Origin: Amycolatopsis sp. FDAARGOS 1241
Lineage (GTDB): Bacteria > Actinomycetota > Actinomycetes > Mycobacteriales > Pseudonocardiaceae
DNA: 64,000 bases
Assembly (NCBI RefSeq): GCF_016889705.1
Contig: NZ_CP069526.1
Coordinates: forward strand, 2,108,001 to 2,172,000
Direction: 5' to 3'
A model generated the notes under the pieces. It saw only the letters and a program-made list of their open reading frames with translations, made no database searches and was not told where the DNA came from. This document shows, one piece after another, positions 18,698 through 27,924 of this stretch; positions within the stretch are counted from its first letter, which is position 1; each line of letters opens with the position of its first letter. A program made the position numbers and the translations under genes.

Positions 18698-19963
18698 GTG
18701 GACCCACTGAGACGCGTCGGCCCGGCGGACCAGGCCGGGGTGCGGCGCAGCAACCTCGCTTTGGTGCTGCGGCACCTGCGGGACGCTGGGCCGCGGTCGC
18801 GGGCGGGGATCGCGGCCGAGACGGGGCTGAACAAGGCCACGGTGTCGAGCCTCGTCGCGGAGCTGGTGGAGCGGGGGCTGGCGCGCGAGGGGGAGCGGGA
18901 ACGCGCGGGGGCTGTCGGGCGGCCGGGCACGATCGTGGAGCTCGACGGGCGCGGGGTGGGTGGCGTCGGGGTCGAGATCAACGTCGACTACCTCACCGCG
19001 CTGGCGCTGGACCTCACCGGAACCGTCCTCTTCGAACAGCGCGTGGCGCTCGACGTGCAAGCGCTTACTCCGGCGAAGGTCCTCGACGCCACAGCCGAAC
19101 TGGCCGCCCGCGCGCTCAGGGAGTGCCGCCGGCTCATGGTTGCGCCCGTGGGGCTCACCCTCGCGATCCCGGCGCTGGTCGACGTCACCGCCGGCACCGT
19201 CGCGTTCGCGCCGAACCTGCACTGGACCAACGAGCCGGTGGTGGAGGGGCTGACCGAACGGCTCACGCAGCGGCTCGGGCGCCTCGCCTTCCCGGTCCGC
19301 ATGGCCAACGACGCGAACCTCGGCGCGCTCGGCGAATACGCGATGGGCAGCGTCGCGGGCACCGCGGACCTCGTGTACCTCACCGGTGAGATCGGCGTGG
19401 GCGGCGGCGTGATCTCCGGCGGCCGCCTTCTGGGTGGCGCGGAAGGCTTTTCCGGCGAGATCGGGCACATCCAGCTCGACCCGAACGGCCGCCGCTGCGG
19501 CTGCGGGCGCCGCGGGTGCTGGGAGACGATCGTGGGCCTCGCCGGGATGCTGCGGCTCGCCGCGGCGCCCAGCGATCCGGTGCACGACCCGTCGCTGGAC
19601 CTCGAACAGCGCCTCGACATGCTGCGCCGGCGCGCCGAGCTGAAGGACCGCCGCACGCTCGACGCGCTCGCCGAAGTCGGTACTGGGCTCGGCGTCGGCG
19701 CGGCGGTGCTCGTGAACGTCTTCAACCCGCGCGTGGTGCTGCTGGGCGGGTACTTCGCGCAGCTCGGCCCGTATCTGCTGGGCCCGATGATGGCCGAGCT
19801 CAAAGCCCGCGTGGTGGCGCCGGACATCGGCGGCTGCCGCGTGGAGCTGTCGTGGCTCGGGTTCTCGGCCGCGTCTCGCGGGGGCGCGCACGTGGCGCTG
19901 GAGGCGGTGTTCGACGACCCGGCACTCGTGGCCGCCGGAGCGGGGGAGAGGGACAGCGGATGA
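18698..19963 (+). CDS. ROK family transcriptional regulator of the ABC sugar operon
   Basis: 421 residues from GTG 18698. An N-terminal winged helix (RSNLALVLRHLRDAG, RAGIAAETGLNKATVSSLVAELVERGL) is followed by a ROK sugar-kinase-like domain with GVGVEINVDYLTAL, the ANDANLGALGEY motif, GEIGVGGGVISGG, the GEIGHIQLD motif and the zinc-binding CGCGRRGCWE. These are the standard features of XylR/NagC-type regulators, which sense a sugar and repress or activate uptake genes. Its stop overlaps the ABC ATPase ATG by 4 bp (ATGA), so it is co-transcribed with the transporter it probably controls. Confidence 0.92.
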   Translation: MDPLRRVGPADQAGVRRSNLALVLRHLRDAGPRSRAGIAAETGLNKATVSSLVAELVERGLAREGERERAGAVGRPGTIVELDGRGVGGVGVEINVDYLTALALDLTGTVLFEQRVALDVQALTPAKVLDATAELAARALRECRRLMVAPVGLTLAIPALVDVTAGTVAFAPNLHWTNEPVVEGLTERLTQRLGRLAFPVRMANDANLGALGEYAMGSVAGTADLVYLTGEIGVGGGVISGGRLLGGAEGFSGEIGHIQLDPNGRRCGCGRRGCWETIVGLAGMLRLAAAPSDPVHDPSLDLEQRLDMLRRRAELKDRRTLDALAEVGTGLGVGAAVLVNVFNPRVVLLGGYFAQLGPYLLGPMMAELKARVVAPDIGGCRVELSWLGFSAASRGGAHVALEAVFDDPALVAAGAGERDSG

Positions 19964-21468
19964 CGCTGCTGGAAATGTCCGGGATCGGCAAGGGGTTCCC
20001 CGGGGTCCGCGCGCTCGACGACGTCGAACTGCACGTGGAAGCGGGCGAAGTCCACTGCCTGCTCGGCCAGAACGGGGCGGGCAAGTCCACTTTGATCAAA
20101 GTGCTCGCCGGCGCCCACCGGCCCGACGCGGGGGAGATCCGCGTGGCGGGTGAACCCGTCGAGCTGCCGAACCCGACCGCCGCCATCAAGTGCGGCATCG
20201 CGACGCTGTACCAGGAGCTCGACCTGGTCGACGGGCTTTCCGTGGCGGAGAACATCTTCCTCGGTCACGAGCAGGCGAGCGCCGGGTGGGTGCGGCGCGC
20301 GACGATGCGCGCCGAAGCCCGCGCGTTGCTCGAGCGCCTGGGGCACCGGGAGATCCGCGTGGAGCGGGAGGTCGGCACGCTGTCGGCCGCGGGCAAGCAG
20401 ATCGTGAGCCTCGCGCGGGCGCTGTCGCTCGACGCGCGCTTGATCGTGCTCGACGAGCCGTCGGCCGTGCTGGCCACCGACGAGGTGGCGAACCTGTTCC
20501 GCGTGATCCGCGGCCTGACCGAGCGCGGCGTCGCCGTCGTCTACATCTCCCACCGGCTGGAGGAGATCCGCGAGATCGGCGACCGCGTCACAGTCCTCAA
20601 GGACGGCCACACCGTCGCCACCGGCCTGCCCGCACGCACCACGCCGACCACGGAGCTGGTGTCGCTGATGACCGGCCGCCGCGTGGAGTACCTGTTCCCG
20701 CCGCGCCCGGCCGAGGACGCGTTCGCCGGCCGGCCGGTGCTGCTCGAGGTCGAGGACCTGGGCGTGGCCGGCTCGTTCGCCGGGGTGTCGTTCTCCGTGC
20801 GCGAAGGCGAGATCGTCGGCCTGGCCGGGCTCGTGGGCTCGGGCCGGTCGGAGGTCCTCGAAACCGTCTACGGCGCCCGGAAACCGACCACCGGGCACGT
20901 GAAGCTGGCCGGGAAACCGTTGCGCGGCGGCGTGACCGCCGCCGTCCGCAGCGGTCTCGGGCTCGCCCCCGAAGAACGCAAGAGCCAAGCCCTGCTGCTG
21001 CAGGAATCCGTGGCGCGCAATGTTTCCCTCGCCTCGCTGCGGCGCTACGCGCGGTTCGGCTGGTTCAACGCGAGGGCCGAAGCCACGGCCGTCCGCCGGC
21101 ACACGCAGGCGCTCGACCTGCGTCCGCCGGACATCCGCCGGCCCGCCGGCAAGCTCTCGGGCGGCAACCAGCAGAAGGCCGTGCTCGCGCGCTGGCTGCT
21201 CAAGGGCTGCCGCGTGCTGCTGCTCGACGAGCCGACGCGCGGGGTCGACGTCGGCGCCCGCGCCGAGCTGTACCGCGTGATCCGTGAGCTCGCCGACTCC
21301 GGCGTCGCGATCGTGCTGGTGTCCAGCGAGCTGCCGGAAGTGCTGGGGCTGGCCGACCGGGTGCTCGTGCTGCGGGAGGGCCGCGTGCTCACCGAAGCGC
21401 TGGCCCGCGACCTGGACGAACCGGCCGTGCTCGATCTCATCCTCGAGGAGCAGGAGCGTGCGGAATGA
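19960..21468 (+). CDS. Sugar ABC transporter ATPase (RbsA/XylG-like)
   Basis: 502 residues with two ABC domains. Domain 1: Walker A GQNGAGKST, a degenerate signature LSAAGKQ (typical of RbsA-type first halves) and Walker B LIVLDEPS. Domain 2: a degenerate Walker A GLVGSGRSE, signature LSGGNQQKAVLARWL and Walker B VLLLDEPTRGVDVG. This asymmetry is the normal state of carbohydrate uptake transporter-2 (CUT2) ATPases. It overlaps both neighbours by 4 bp and works with the following permease and binding protein at the cytoplasmic membrane. Confidence 0.95.
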   Translation: MTLLEMSGIGKGFPGVRALDDVELHVEAGEVHCLLGQNGAGKSTLIKVLAGAHRPDAGEIRVAGEPVELPNPTAAIKCGIATLYQELDLVDGLSVAENIFLGHEQASAGWVRRATMRAEARALLERLGHREIRVEREVGTLSAAGKQIVSLARALSLDARLIVLDEPSAVLATDEVANLFRVIRGLTERGVAVVYISHRLEEIREIGDRVTVLKDGHTVATGLPARTTPTTELVSLMTGRRVEYLFPPRPAEDAFAGRPVLLEVEDLGVAGSFAGVSFSVREGEIVGLAGLVGSGRSEVLETVYGARKPTTGHVKLAGKPLRGGVTAAVRSGLGLAPEERKSQALLLQESVARNVSLASLRRYARFGWFNARAEATAVRRHTQALDLRPPDIRRPAGKLSGGNQQKAVLARWLLKGCRVLLLDEPTRGVDVGARAELYRVIRELADSGVAIVLVSSELPEVLGLADRVLVLREGRVLTEALARDLDEPAVLDLILEEQERAE

Positions 21469-22475
21469 ACGCTGAACAGGCGGTGGCCACCGATTCCCCG
21501 CGCCGGTTCTCGGTGCGGCTGCGGGAAGCGCGCAACCTCGGCCTGGTCGGGGTGCTCGTGGTGCTGGTGCTCATCGGCGCGCTGACCCAGCCCGGGCAGT
21601 TCCTCACCACCGGCACGCTCGTGCTGGTGCTCACGCAGGCGTCGGTGATCGGCGTGATCACGGTCGGCATGACGTTCGTGATCATCGGCGGCGGCATAGA
21701 CCTGTCGGTCGGCGCGGTGGTGGCGCTCGCGACGGTGTGGGCCACGACGCGGTCCACGCAGTCGTTCGGCATCGGCGGCATCGTGTTCACCGCCGTGGCC
21801 GTGGGCGTCGGCTGTGGGCTCGTGAGCGGGCTGCTCATCGCGTACGGGCGCCTGGTCGCGTTCATCGGCACGCTGGCGATGCTCGCGTCGGCGCGCGGCC
21901 TGGCGATCCAGCTCTCGCAGGGCCGCACGCAGACGGTGACCACGCGCAACCAGGCGCTCGTCGACCTCGGTTACCAGGACAGCTACGTGCTCGGCATCCC
22001 GCCGCTGGTGCTGATCTTCGCGGCGGTGGCGGTGCTGGGCTGGCTCGTGCTCAACCGCACCACGTTCGGCCGCCGCACCTACGCGATCGGCGGCAACCTC
22101 GAGGCGGCCCGGCTGGCGGGTCTCAACGTGAAGCTGCACACCTGCCTGCTGTACGTCCTTTCAGGACTGTGCTGCGGCATCGCCAGCGTGATGCTGATCA
22201 TCCTCACCTCCAGCGGGACTTCGGGCAACGGCAACCTCTACGAGCTCGACGCCATCGCCGCGGTGATCATCGGCGGCACCCTGCTCTCGGGCGGGCGCGG
22301 CACGCTCGTCGGATCCGTGCTGGGCGTGCTGGTGTTCACCACGATCAGCGTGCTGTTCACCCTGAACAACCTGCCCACGGCCGTGCAGCAGCTGGCCAAG
22401 GGCGTGATCATCGTCCTCGCCGTGCTCGTGCAGCGGCGGGCTTCCCTCTATTCGAGTGAGAGGAACTCCCGATGA
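21465..22475 (+). CDS. Sugar ABC transporter permease (RbsC-like)
   Basis: 336 residues with about eight to ten hydrophobic segments, including GMTFVIIGGGIDLSVGAVVAL, the conserved CUT2 permease motif, and AIGGNLEAARLAGLNVKLH, the EAA-like cytoplasmic coupling loop. INGGTLLSGGRG-type sequence appears as IIGGTLLSGGRGTLVGSVLG. One permease gene, expected to act as a homodimer as in ribose-type systems. ATG 21465 overlaps the ATPase stop. Confidence 0.94.
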   Translation: MNAEQAVATDSPRRFSVRLREARNLGLVGVLVVLVLIGALTQPGQFLTTGTLVLVLTQASVIGVITVGMTFVIIGGGIDLSVGAVVALATVWATTRSTQSFGIGGIVFTAVAVGVGCGLVSGLLIAYGRLVAFIGTLAMLASARGLAIQLSQGRTQTVTTRNQALVDLGYQDSYVLGIPPLVLIFAAVAVLGWLVLNRTTFGRRTYAIGGNLEAARLAGLNVKLHTCLLYVLSGLCCGIASVMLIILTSSGTSGNGNLYELDAIAAVIIGGTLLSGGRGTLVGSVLGVLVFTTISVLFTLNNLPTAVQQLAKGVIIVLAVLVQRRASLYSSERNSR

Positions 22476-23500
22476 ACACTGACATCCGCCGCCGCGCGTT
22501 CCTGACCGGGGCCACCCTCGCGGGCGTGGGGGCGCTCGCCGCGTGCACGAGCAATGAGGAGGCACCACCGGCCGCGCAGAACGCGCCGGCGGGTGCTCAG
22601 GACGCCCCGGGCAAGAAGGTCACCGTCGGCTTCGCCGGGCCACAGGCCGACCACGGCTGGCTCAACGCGATCACGGTCAACGCCCGGGCCGAAGCGCAGC
22701 GGCACCCCGACGTGGAACTCGTCGTCGCCGAGGGGTCGAACGACGCGGCCACGCAGTCGGCGCAGATCGACGCGCTGATCAACCGCAAGGTCGACGTGCT
22801 CGTGGTGCTGCCCGCCGACGGCAAGCAGCTCACACCCGCCGGGCGCAAGGCGATGGACGCGGGTATCCCGGTGATCAACCTCGACCGGATCTTCGACTCG
22901 CCGCAGGCCTACCGCACGTGGGTGGGCGGCGACAACTACCGGATGGGCGTGAACGCGGGCAACTACATCGGCCGGCGCCTGAACGGGCAGGGCACCGTGC
23001 TCGAGCTCGCCGGCATCGACACGCTCGAACTGACCCGCCAGCGCACGCAGGGCTTCGACGACGCGCTGGCCAACTACCCGGGGATCCGCAAGGCCGGCCG
23101 CGCGGCCGCCGAGTTCACCGTGCCGACCGGGCAGGCGCGGATGGCGGAGTTGCTGCAGGCGCACCCGCAGTTCAACGCGATCTGGAACCACGACGACGAC
23201 CAGGGCGTCGGTGCGCTGCAGGCCGTGCGGCAGGCCGGCCGGACCGACTTCCTGATGGTCGGCGGCGCGGGCTCGAAGGCCGCGATGGAGCAGATCAAAG
23301 CCGACGACTCGGTGCTGAAGGCCACGGTCCTCTACCCGCCGACGATGGCCGCGTCGGCCGTGCGGCTGGCCCGGCTGCTCGGGCAGTCGAAGGGGCTCAC
23401 GGATCTCGCGGAGCAGGAGATCCCGGCTTCGGTGACCACGTTCTCGGCGGTCGTGACGAAGGAGAACGTGGACAAGTACCTCCCCGTTTCGTTCGAGTGA
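22472..23500 (+). CDS. Sugar ABC transporter substrate-binding lipoprotein (RbsB-like)
   Basis: 342 residues. The N-terminus MNTDIRRRAFLTGATLAG has a twin Arg and ends in a lipobox LAAC, so it is probably a Tat-exported lipoprotein. The mature protein is a periplasmic-binding-protein type 1 fold (VTVGFAGPQADHGWLNAIT, DALINRKVDVLVVLPADG, VINLDRIF, NAIWNHDDDQGVGALQAV). Aromatic and Asp residues typical of sugar pockets are present, but the substrate cannot be read from this. It overlaps the permease by 4 bp. Confidence 0.93.
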   Translation: MNTDIRRRAFLTGATLAGVGALAACTSNEEAPPAAQNAPAGAQDAPGKKVTVGFAGPQADHGWLNAITVNARAEAQRHPDVELVVAEGSNDAATQSAQIDALINRKVDVLVVLPADGKQLTPAGRKAMDAGIPVINLDRIFDSPQAYRTWVGGDNYRMGVNAGNYIGRRLNGQGTVLELAGIDTLELTRQRTQGFDDALANYPGIRKAGRAAAEFTVPTGQARMAELLQAHPQFNAIWNHDDDQGVGALQAVRQAGRTDFLMVGGAGSKAAMEQIKADDSVLKATVLYPPTMAASAVRLARLLGQSKGLTDLAEQEIPASVTTFSAVVTKENVDKYLPVSFE

Positions 23501-23513
23501 AGGGAACTCCTGC

Positions 23514-24680
23514 ATGGCTGGGCAGATCGGCGTCGGCATGGTGGGCTACGCCTTCATGGGCGCGGCCCACTCCCAGGCGTGGCGGACCGTGCACCACGCC
23601 TTCGCCGTACCGCTGACTCCGCGGATGGCGGTGCTGTGCGGGCGCGACGCCGCGGCCGCGGAGGCCGCCGCCGCGAAACTGGGCTGGGCGGCGTTCGAGA
23701 CCGACTGGAAGCGGGTCGTGGACGACGAGGACGTGGAGCTGCTGGACATCTGCACGCCGGGCGACACGCACGCGGAGATCGCGCTGGCCGCGCTCGAGGC
23801 GGGCAAACACGTGCTGTGCGAGAAACCTCTGGCCAACACCGTCGCCGAGGCGGAGGCGATGGCTGCGGCCGCTTCGGCGGCCGCCGCGCGCGGCGTGCGG
23901 TCGATGGTCGCGTTCAACTACCGGCGGGTGCCGGCGCTCGCGTTCGCCCGCTCACTGGTGGCCGGCGGCCGGCTGGGGGAGCTCCGGCACGTGCGGGCGC
24001 AGTACCTGCAGGACTGGATCGTCGACCCGGCGTTCCCGCTGGTGTGGCGGCTGCAGAAGGACAAGGCCGGGTCCGGGGCGCTCGGCGACATCGGCGCGCA
24101 CATCGTGGACCTCGCGCAGTTTCTGACCGGCGCGCGGATCACGGGCGTGAGCGCGCTGACCGAGACATTTGTCAAGGAGCGGCCGCTGGTGGTGTCGTCG
24201 TCGGGGCTGGTGGCGTCGTCGGGTTCGGCGCGGGGTGAGGTGACGGTGGACGACGCCGCGCTGTTCACCGCGCGCTTCGACTGCGGGGCGATCGGCAGTT
24301 TCGAGGCGACGCGGTTCGCGTCCGGGCGCAAGAACTCGATGCGGATCGAGCTGAACGGGTCCGCGGGCAGCCTCGCGTTCGACTTCGAGGCCATGAACGA
24401 ACTGCACTTCCACGACCACACGGCGGATCCCGAACTCGCCGGGTTCCGCCGGATCCTGGTCACGGAACCCGGCCACCCGTACGTCGGCGCGTGGTGGCCG
24501 CCGGGGCACGGGCTCGGCTACGAGCACTCCTTCACGCACGAGATCCGCGATTTCCTCGTCGCGCTGGGGGAGGGCAGCGACCCGGCGCCGTCGTTCGCCG
24601 ACGGGCTGCAGGTGCAGCGAGTGCTCGACGCGGTGGAGCGCAGCGCGGCCGCCGCCAGTGTCTGGACCCCTGTTCGCTGA
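23514..24680 (+). CDS. Gfo/Idh/MocA family oxidoreductase
   Basis: 388 residues. N-terminal Rossmann fold ([19 protein letters not shown]), the family signature in [17 protein letters not shown] (catalytic EKP lysine), and a C-terminal alpha/beta domain containing [21 protein letters not shown] with the expected Asp and His. Homologues oxidise sugars or cyclitols with NAD(P). It lies 13 bp after the binding-protein gene with GAAGGGAACTCC before ATG 23514, and ahead of a TIM-barrel isomerase, so it probably performs the first intracellular step on the imported sugar. Confidence 0.92.
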   Translation: MAGQIGVGMVGYAFMGAAHSQAWRTVHHAFAVPLTPRMAVLCGRDAAAAEAAAAKLGWAAFETDWKRVVDDEDVELLDICTPGDTHAEIALAALEAGKHVLCEKPLANTVAEAEAMAAAASAAAARGVRSMVAFNYRRVPALAFARSLVAGGRLGELRHVRAQYLQDWIVDPAFPLVWRLQKDKAGSGALGDIGAHIVDLAQFLTGARITGVSALTETFVKERPLVVSSSGLVASSGSARGEVTVDDAALFTARFDCGAIGSFEATRFASGRKNSMRIELNGSAGSLAFDFEAMNELHFHDHTADPELAGFRRILVTEPGHPYVGAWWPPGHGLGYEHSFTHEIRDFLVALGEGSDPAPSFADGLQVQRVLDAVERSAAAASVWTPVR

Positions 24681-24700
24681 CTCTCGTGAGGAGCTGTGTG

Positions 24701-25708
24701 ATGGCACGACCGCTGACCCTGTTCACCGGACAGTGGGCCGACCTGCCGTTCGAGGAGGTCTGCCGGCTGGCGAGCGGCTGGGGGTACGACGGCCTGGAGA
24801 TCGCCTGCTGGGGCGACCACTTCGAAGTCGACAAAGCGCTTTCGGACGAGGGCTACGTCCGGTCCAAACTGGACACACTTGCGAAGTACGACCTGCGCGT
24901 GTGGGCCATTTCCAACCACCTGGTGGGCCAGGCCGTGTGCGACCACCCCATCGACGAGCGCCACGAGGCCATCCTCCCCGCCCGCATCTGGGGTGACGGC
25001 TCGCCCGAGGGCGTGCGGCAGCGCGCCGCCGCGGAGCTGAAGGACACCGCGCGAGCCGCCGCCGCGCTGGGGGTGTCCACTGTGGTCGGGTTCACCGGAT
25101 CGTCCATCTGGCACACCGTGGCGATGTTCCCGCCTGTGCCGCCGTCGATGATCGAGCGCGGCTACGAGGACTTCGCCGCCCGCTGGAACCCGATCCTCGA
25201 CGTGTTCGACGAGGTCGGCGTGCGCTTCGCCCACGAGGTCCACCCGAGCGAGATCGCGTACGACTACTGGACCACCGTGCGAGCGCTCGAGGCGATCGGC
25301 CACCGCCCGGCGTTCGGGCTCAACTTCGACCCGTCGCACTTCGTCTGGCAGGACCTCGACCCCGTCGGTTTCCTGTGGGACTTCAAGGACCGCATCTACC
25401 ACGTGGACTGCAAGGAGGCCCGCAAGCAGCTCAACGGCCGCAACGGCCGCCTCGGCTCCCACCTCCCGTGGGCCGACCCCCGCCGCGGCTGGGACTTCGT
25501 GTCGACGGGCCACGGCCACGTCCCGTGGGAAGACGTCTTCCGCATGCTCAACGCCATCGCCTACGACGGCCCCATCTCGATCGAATGGGAGGACGCCGGC
25601 ATGGACCGACTGACCGGGGCGCCCGAAGCGCTGGAGTTCGTGCGGAAACTGAACTTCACCCCACCGGCGGCTGCGTTCGACGCGGCGTTCTCGTCGCAGG
25701 CGGAGTAG
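24701..25708 (+). CDS. Sugar phosphate isomerase/epimerase family protein
   Basis: 335 residues, AP-endonuclease-2-like TIM barrel. Visible metal-site segments: [15 protein letters not shown] (Glu), [13 protein letters not shown] (Asp, His), IYHVDCKEA (His/Asp) and SIEWEDAGM (Glu). ATG 24701 has GTGAGGAGC upstream. With the Gfo/Idh enzyme it forms a dehydrogenase-isomerase pair seen in sugar, inositol and 3-keto-glycoside catabolism. The exact substrate is unknown. It is followed by a terminator, so the operon ends here. Confidence 0.9.
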   Translation: MARPLTLFTGQWADLPFEEVCRLASGWGYDGLEIACWGDHFEVDKALSDEGYVRSKLDTLAKYDLRVWAISNHLVGQAVCDHPIDERHEAILPARIWGDGSPEGVRQRAAAELKDTARAAAALGVSTVVGFTGSSIWHTVAMFPPVPPSMIERGYEDFAARWNPILDVFDEVGVRFAHEVHPSEIAYDYWTTVRALEAIGHRPAFGLNFDPSHFVWQDLDPVGFLWDFKDRIYHVDCKEARKQLNGRNGRLGSHLPWADPRRGWDFVSTGHGHVPWEDVFRMLNAIAYDGPISIEWEDAGMDRLTGAPEALEFVRKLNFTPPAAAFDAAFSSQAE

Positions 25709-25724
25709 GTCTGACCTGCGCGGG

Positions 25725-25756
25725 CACCCCGGTCGCCGAGGGGGGCGGCCGGGGTG
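25725..25756 (+). terminator. Hairpin terminator of the sugar operon
   Basis: CACCCCGGTCGCC (25725-25737) pairs with GGCGGCCGGGGTG (25744-25756), 13 bp with one T-G pair and a 6-nt loop, 16 bp after the isomerase stop. Confidence 0.65.
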
Positions 25757-25782
25757 TCAGAGCCGTGTCAGCCGGGTGTCAG
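25754..25782 (+). promoter_or_regulatory. Three phased GTGTCAG direct repeats upstream of the P450
   Basis: GTGTCAG occurs at 25754-25760, 25765-25771 and 25776-25782, exactly 11 bp apart, 48 bp before the P450 start. Heptamer direct repeats at one-helical-turn spacing just upstream of a -10 region are the binding layout of SARP-family activators of secondary metabolism. The first repeat overlaps the preceding terminator. No SARP gene is in the window, so the regulator is inferred. Confidence 0.55.
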
Positions 25783-25829
25783 GGATGCCGGGGAGGGTGG
25801 TTGCAGAAACCACCACGAGAGGAAAATCG

Positions 25830-27041
25830 ATGACTCAGACGGTTCCCGTCCCGCAGGGTCTGCCCATGGAGCGCAACGCGGGTCCGTTCGACCCGCCGCG
25901 TGAGATCACGGCGCTGCGTGCGGTCCGGCCGGTCAGCCCGCTGGCGTTCCCCGACGGGCACGAGGGCTGGCTGGTCACCGGCTACGACGCGGTGCGCCGG
26001 CTGATGGCCGACACCCGGTTCAGCTCGCGCCAGGACCTCGGCGTCATCCACGTGCCGTTCGAGACGCCCGGCATGCCCGTGCAGACCGAGCCGTCGCCGC
26101 AGATGCCGGGGGTGTTCATCGCCATGGACCCGCCGGACCACACGCGGCTGCGGCGCAAGCTCACCGGCGCGTTCACGGTCAAGCGGATGAAGGTGCTCGA
26201 GGAGCAGATCATCGAGATCGCCGAGCGGCAGCTGGACGAGCTGGCGAAGCTCACCCCGCCGGTCGACCTGGTCAAGGAGTTCGCGCTGCCGGTGCCGTCG
26301 CTGGTGATCTGCGAGCTGCTCGGCGTCCCCTACGAGGACCGCGCGGACTTCCAGGCCAACTCGCAGCAGTTCCTGGTCAAGGACCAGTCGCTGGAGGAGA
26401 AGATGGGGGCGCTGGGCGCCCTGATGGGTTACCTCGGCGAGCTGGTCACGCGCAAGCGCGCCGAGCCCGGCGACGACATCCTGTCCGACCTGGCCCGCCA
26501 CGAGGACCTCACCATCGAGGAACTGACCGGTGCCGCGTTCCTCCTGCTGCTCGCCGGCCACGAGACCACCGCCAACATGCTGGCGCTGGGCACGTTCGCG
26601 CTCTTGGAGCACCCCGAGCAGCTGGCCGAGCTGCGCGCCGACCTGGAACTGCTGCCCGACGCCGTCGAGGAGCTGATGCGCTACCTGTCCGTGGTCGACA
26701 TCAACTACCGCTACGCCACCGAGGACATCGAGCTCGGTGGTGAACTCATCACGGAGGGTTCGACCGTTGTCGTCTCCCTGCTGGCCGCCAACCGCGACCC
26801 GCAGCGCTTCGAGAACCCCGACACGCTCGACATCCACCGCAAGGCCCGCGGCCAGATGGCGTTCGGCCACGGCATCCACCAGTGCCTCGGCCAGCAGCTG
26901 GCCCGCATCGAAATGCGTGCGGGCTTCGCCGGGCTGCTGCGCCGCTTCCCGGACCTGAAGCTGGCCGTGCCGGCCGCCGAAGTACCCCTGCGGACCGACA
27001 TGAACATCTACGGCGTCCACGAGCTGCCGATCACCTGGTAG
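25830..27041 (+). CDS. Cytochrome P450 (CYP105/107-like)
   Basis: 403 residues, a soluble bacterial P450. I-helix oxygen-activation motif LLLLAGHETTANM, K-helix ExxR in AVEELMRYLS, and heme loop FGHGIHQCLGQQLAR with the Cys thiolate ligand. ATG 25830 has GAGAGGAAAATCG upstream. There is no ferredoxin gene next to it, so it must take electrons from partners elsewhere. The substrate is unknown; actinobacterial P450s of this type hydroxylate natural products or xenobiotics. The phased repeats upstream suggest activator control. Confidence 0.94.
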   Translation: MTQTVPVPQGLPMERNAGPFDPPREITALRAVRPVSPLAFPDGHEGWLVTGYDAVRRLMADTRFSSRQDLGVIHVPFETPGMPVQTEPSPQMPGVFIAMDPPDHTRLRRKLTGAFTVKRMKVLEEQIIEIAERQLDELAKLTPPVDLVKEFALPVPSLVICELLGVPYEDRADFQANSQQFLVKDQSLEEKMGALGALMGYLGELVTRKRAEPGDDILSDLARHEDLTIEELTGAAFLLLLAGHETTANMLALGTFALLEHPEQLAELRADLELLPDAVEELMRYLSVVDINYRYATEDIELGGELITEGSTVVVSLLAANRDPQRFENPDTLDIHRKARGQMAFGHGIHQCLGQQLARIEMRAGFAGLLRRFPDLKLAVPAAEVPLRTDMNIYGVHELPITW

Positions 27042-27042
27042 T

Positions 27043-27082
27043 CCCGGTGGTCGCCTCGATGGGGGTCGAGGCGACCACCGGG
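27043..27082. terminator. Perfect bidirectional terminator
   Basis: CCCGGTGGTCGCCTCGA (27043-27059) and TCGAGGCGACCACCGGG (27066-27082) form a perfect 17-bp stem around TGGGGG. It fills the 45-bp gap between the convergent P450 and DUF4190-like genes and so can end both transcripts. Confidence 0.85.
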
Positions 27083-27086
27083 GTGC

Positions 27087-27683
27087 CTAGTGGGCCACGC
27101 GGTTGGCGATCATGATCAGCGCGACCACTACCGCAAGCGCGGCGAACACGATGCCGATCACGGCCAGCGCCTTCATCCGCCGCCGCCCGAGGCACGCGAC
27201 GACCCCGAGCGCCAGTCCCGGCACCGCGAACGGCAAGGCGATCCACGACCGCAGGTCCAACACGCCGACCCGCGCGTCGTCCATCGCGACCGGCAGGAAC
27301 GGCACCACCAGCGCGACGATCCCGAGCGCGAACGCCAGCACCGCCGGCGCCACGCTCTTCTCGGGCCCTGCGTGCGGCATCCCCGGTTGCCCCGCCCACG
27401 GCTGCTGCGGGACCCCTGGCTGCGCCGCCCACTGCCGCTGCGCCCCACCGGCCCCGGTCCCGGGCTGCTGCGGCACCCCGCCGACCCCGACGGGCTGCGG
27501 CGTCGCGACGCCGGGCGTGGTCCACGCCTGCTGCGCTCCACCGCTCAACCGCCCGGCCTCAGTGGCGCTCTGCTGCCCGGGCGTGTAGCGCAGCACCGGT
27601 CCCTCGGGCATCGGCGGCACGGAAACTCCCGGCTCAGCGGGGGAGTCCGGCACATCCGGGCTCTGCTGCGGACCGTCGGTCAT
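27087..27683 (-). CDS. DUF4190-like membrane protein with Pro/Gln-rich N-terminus
   Basis: 198 residues. The first ~110 are a disordered Pro/Gln/Gly-rich segment with repeated GVPQQP, AQPG and GQPG motifs. The C-terminal ~85 residues hold two transmembrane helices (VAPAVLAFALGIVALVVPFL and ALAVIGIVFAALAVVVALIM) with GLALGVVACLGRRRMKALAV between them, the pattern of DUF4190 proteins in actinobacteria. Function unknown. Confidence 0.75.
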   Translation of the reverse strand: MTDGPQQSPDVPDSPAEPGVSVPPMPEGPVLRYTPGQQSATEAGRLSGGAQQAWTTPGVATPQPVGVGGVPQQPGTGAGGAQRQWAAQPGVPQQPWAGQPGMPHAGPEKSVAPAVLAFALGIVALVVPFLPVAMDDARVGVLDLRSWIALPFAVPGLALGVVACLGRRRMKALAVIGIVFAALAVVVALIMIANRVAH

Positions 27684-27924
27684 GGTGGGGCTCCTCAGTG
27701 GCGGGGACCGCGTTGGCGGACATCAACATAGTGGCCCGGACCACCACGCGACCAGCGAACTCCCAACCCCACCCAGCCGGCCGGCGACCACCTCACCGGC
27801 GCGACACGACTTGCATCACCTGCCCCGCCACGCTCCACCCGGCCGACCCGACCTACGGCCCATCGACCGGCGACCACTTCGAGAAACAATCAAAGGTCCT
27901 GGTGTCCCAACGGTCGCCGAAGAG

